This document shows, piece by piece, positions 14,338 through 16,431 of a stretch of 16,431 nucleotides of DNA. The position numbers were made by a program, and so were the translations under genes. Origin of the DNA: JAVVEW01 sp032251045 (lineage in GTDB: Bacteria; Pseudomonadota; Gammaproteobacteria; Methylococcales; Methylomonadaceae); the NCBI GenBank assembly GCA_032251045.1, contig JAVVEW010000056.1, positions 1 to 16,431 on the forward strand, read 5' to 3'. Numbering within the stretch: position 1 is the first letter of the stretch; every line of letters begins with the position of its first letter. The notes beneath the pieces were generated by a model that worked only from the letters and a program-made list of their open reading frames with translations, did not search any database and was not told where the DNA came from.

Positions 14338-15435
14338 TTACGATCCATGCTTAAGAAAACGGATACGATCCGGCGCGTGCACGATAAGCTCGGGTAACTT
14401 GCTTAACGGCAGTTCCGCATCCACAGCGCCAAGCTTAACCGCCTCCTTGGGCATCCCGTACACCACACAGCTTTCTTCATCCTGGGCAATGGTCAGGGCA
14501 CCGGTATCGTGCAACTCCTTAAGACCGCGTGCGCCATCATCACCCATGCCGGTCATGATAATTCCCAATGCATTGCTGCCTGCGGTTTGCGCGGCGGAAC
14601 GAAACAGCACATCGACCGAAGGCCGGTGGCGACTGACCAGCGGCCCGGATTTAACTTCCACTCGATACTGTGCGCCACTGCGCCTGAGTAGCATGTGCTT
14701 GCCGCCAGGCGCGATTAACGCCAGGCCGGGAATAACCCTGTCGTCGGTTTCGGCTTCCTTCACGGTTACCTGCGCCAGGCTGTCCAACCGCTTGGCAAAG
14801 GCTGCGGTAAACGCCTCGGGCATATGCTGTACGATCACTATGCCCGGCGTGGAGCGCGGCAAGCGTGTCAATACATATTCCAACGCTTGCGTGCCACCGG
14901 TTGAGGTACCTATGGCAATCACCCGATCCGTGGTTTGGCCAATTGTGCGACTGGTGCTGGGCGCAATCACCGAATCCGCCGATAGCTTTGGCGTGACCGG
15001 TGGCAGTTGCGTCAACCGTTGCGCTGATTTCATGCGTGCGCGTGCCGCGCCCTTGATGGCATCCGCCAACAGGGTTTTGGCATCCTGCAAAAAGTTTTTC
15101 AGATTCACGGTAGGCTTGGTAATGATGTCCACCGCCCCGGCACTCATCGCCTGTAGTGTCACTTCAGCGCCTTTAGCGGTCAAGGTTGAGCAAATCACCA
15201 CCGGCGTTGGCCGTTCCTTCATCAGTTTTTTCAGAAAGGTAATGCCATCCATGCGAGGCATTTCGATATCCAGAATCAACACATCAGGCCAGTCCGCCTC
15301 CATGCGCTTCAAGGCAAAAATTGGATCGGGCGCGGAACCGATTACCTTGATCTCCGGCAAACTATCCAGCTGCTGGGTCAATACCTGCCTGACCACGGCA
15401 GAATCGTCAACAATAAAAACTTTGATCGGGTTCAT
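14338..15435 (-). CDS. cheB: chemotaxis methylesterase/glutamine deamidase CheB
   Basis: Removes receptor methyl groups during adaptation. The N-terminal receiver domain has Asp10/Asp11, phosphoacceptor Asp56 in LILDIEMPRMDG, Thr84 and Lys107. A basic linker of about 40 residues leads to the C-terminal esterase domain with the catalytic triad Ser178 in GTSTGG, His204 in VQHMP and Asp300 in MTGMGDDG; the spacings equal those of the E. coli Ser164/His190/Asp286 triad. The length, 365 residues, is normal. It starts six bases after the cheD stop with only a weak ribosome binding site, so coupling to cheD is likely. Confidence 0.97.
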   Translation of the reverse strand: MNPIKVFIVDDSAVVRQVLTQQLDSLPEIKVIGSAPDPIFALKRMEADWPDVLILDIEMPRMDGITFLKKLMKERPTPVVICSTLTAKGAEVTLQAMSAGAVDIITKPTVNLKNFLQDAKTLLADAIKGAARARMKSAQRLTQLPPVTPKLSADSVIAPSTSRTIGQTTDRVIAIGTSTGGTQALEYVLTRLPRSTPGIVIVQHMPEAFTAAFAKRLDSLAQVTVKEAETDDRVIPGLALIAPGGKHMLLRRSGAQYRVEVKSGPLVSRHRPSVDVLFRSAAQTAGSNALGIIMTGMGDDGARGLKELHDTGALTIAQDEESCVVYGMPKEAVKLGAVDAELPLSKLPELIVHAPDRIRFLKHGS

Positions 15436-15441
15436 AGAAAA

Positions 15442-16029
15442 TTACCAGGTGTCAAGATGACCTACTTCAGGCGCCTTGATTTGTTTTTGCCAAAAATGCG
15501 CCTCTTGATGCTCTACATCAGACAGCTTCGCGGCGCCAATTTTTTTAACTCGGACTGAAAAATCGTGCCCTAGAAAGTGAATATTCAGCCCTTGCCGACC
15601 TCCTAAACAGGCACTGACTATAGGAATATTTTCACTATTTAGAAAGCTTTCGATGAAATCAACATTGGTTTGACCGACGGTAGGCAATGATGTGCGGACA
15701 GAAATACGCAAAATATCACTGCCACCAAAACATTTAGCCCGTAAGCGCAAGCGATTAGCGCCTAACTTCATCAGGTCATTGATCAGTAGCTCCATCGCGT
15801 GAATACCGTAACGACCGGCATCGGAGGTCAGAACAGGACCATCCAGAACCGGATACTGGGTGGCCAGCAAGAAATGATTCATGCCAAAGATATGTTTGAC
15901 CGGGTCGTACAAGCAACAGGCCACGCACGAACCTAACAAGGTCGAAAGAATCTCAGGCTGCGCGGCTGCATAATGATCGCCCGGCTCCAAAATAATGCGA
16001 CGCGCACGAGGGTATTCGATAATTTTCAT
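15442..16029 (-). CDS. cheD: chemoreceptor glutamine deamidase CheD
   Basis: A 195-residue cytoplasmic deamidase that converts receptor glutamines to glutamates for adaptation, and in some bacteria interacts with CheC. The catalytic Cys35 in LLGSCVACCLYD and His52 in GMNHFLL are 17 residues apart, as in characterised CheD; Thr30 is the likely third residue. The middle KCFGGSDIL and C-terminal VSACLGGRQGLNIHF are also family features. The start overlaps the cheR stop by ATGA. No cheC gene is visible, so regulation by CheC is unlikely here. Confidence 0.95.
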   Translation of the reverse strand: MKIIEYPRARRIILEPGDHYAAAQPEILSTLLGSCVACCLYDPVKHIFGMNHFLLATQYPVLDGPVLTSDAGRYGIHAMELLINDLMKLGANRLRLRAKCFGGSDILRISVRTSLPTVGQTNVDFIESFLNSENIPIVSACLGGRQGLNIHFLGHDFSVRVKKIGAAKLSDVEHQEAHFWQKQIKAPEVGHLDTW

Positions 16030-16431
16030 GTTTTCCGATAAATGGAAGGCCTGACCTGAATCAGGCTATCAGTAACGCGATACAGACTTTCTGAATGACT
16101 AACAAAAAAATAACCGCCCGGCCTTAACACTCTGACCAACCTCTCCACGACGCTTTTCTTGATCTCAGGAGGAAAATAAATCAACACATTGCGTAAAAAA
16201 ATAATATCGAAAGAGCCCAGATTGGCCGGCACCGGATCTTTCAGATTAAGTTGTCGAAACTGCACTTTGCTCCGGATGGGCGCATCAACACGAAACACAC
16301 CACTCTGGCTACGCACACCTTTCAGGCAATACTTGCGTAAATACGCTTCAGGTATGTGATCTAGGCGCGCCATTGGATATATGCTAGCGCGGGCAACATC
16401 CAGTATATGGGTATTTAAGTCTGAGGCTAAC
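16026..16431 (-). CDS. cheR: chemotaxis methyltransferase CheR (C-terminal part, cut by window edge)
   Basis: Transfers methyl groups from S-adenosylmethionine to receptor glutamates. Only the last 134 residues are inside the window; the frame is open through the right edge, and the N-terminal helical domain lies beyond it (typical full length about 270-290). Visible are ASDLNTHILDVARASIYP from the SAM-binding fold, IFLRNVLIYFPPE (the conserved RNVLIYF motif) and the C-terminal GGYFFVSHSESL. The first ATG in frame, at 16373, is an internal methionine and not the start. It overlaps cheD by 4 bases and heads the cheR-cheD-cheB unit seen here. Confidence 0.95.
   Translation of the reverse strand, partial: LASDLNTHILDVARASIYPMARLDHIPEAYLRKYCLKGVRSQSGVFRVDAPIRSKVQFRQLNLKDPVPANLGSFDIIFLRNVLIYFPPEIKKSVVERLVRVLRPGGYFFVSHSESLYRVTDSLIQVRPSIYRKT

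Noticed and set aside
14399..15460. 353-codon open frame on the + strand opposite cheB
   Set aside because: It is antisense to cheB, whose receiver and esterase catalytic residues are intact. The translation shows no domain and is rich in Ser/Thr, typical of a shadow frame.
16026..16373. a complete small methyltransferase starting at 16373
   Set aside because: The frame stays open with CheR-like sequence to the window edge, so this is the C-terminal part of a full-length CheR.

Overview
The window reads as ordinary gammaproteobacterial chromosome of roughly even base composition. The support is the lptM-lysA gene pair, CheB/CheD/CheA sequences of gammaproteobacterial type, Shine-Dalgarno-led operons with 4-base ATGA overlaps, and sigma70-like promoters. 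An aquatic, motile species such as a methanotroph of the Methylococcales would fit, but no gene here proves that assignment.

Left block, + strand (137-2909): the large permease subunit of a TRAP transporter (dctM type), then lptM (a tiny lipoprotein) and lysA (diaminopimelate decarboxylase), joined by TAATG and ATGA overlaps. No dapF follows lysA. Bases 1-136 hold no gene I can name.

Middle block, - strand (2999-5421): a TetR/NemR-like repressor, a DUF4242 protein and an exported seven-bladed beta-propeller. The repressor promoter and a second promoter ahead of the DUF4242 gene carry matching GACCGGT operators, each placed in the 17-base spacer between -35 and -10. I read this as a small self-regulated circuit. 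The repressor has a Cys/Lys pair placed like the redox switch of E. coli NemR. Next on the same strand (5616-7309) come msrB and an M18 aminopeptidase, overlapping by 4 bases.

Right block, - strand (7412-16431): a chemotaxis cluster. In transcription order: cheR (N-terminus cut by the window edge), cheD, cheB, a promoter-bearing gap, a short membrane-anchored MCP without sensor domain, cheY, a STAS protein, cheA, a full-length MCP with a long helical periplasmic domain, and cheW, closed by a strong intrinsic terminator. CheA/CheW/CheY form the signalling core. CheR, CheB and CheD adapt the receptors, and the STAS protein is an extra partner. The CheA carries a tandem motif in its linker that resembles the c-di-GMP-binding MshEN pattern, which is the most novel-looking feature in the window.

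The main candidates for something undescribed are the MshEN-like CheA insert and the NemR-like/DUF4242/beta-propeller circuit. I saw no mobile element, CRISPR array, tRNA or rRNA.
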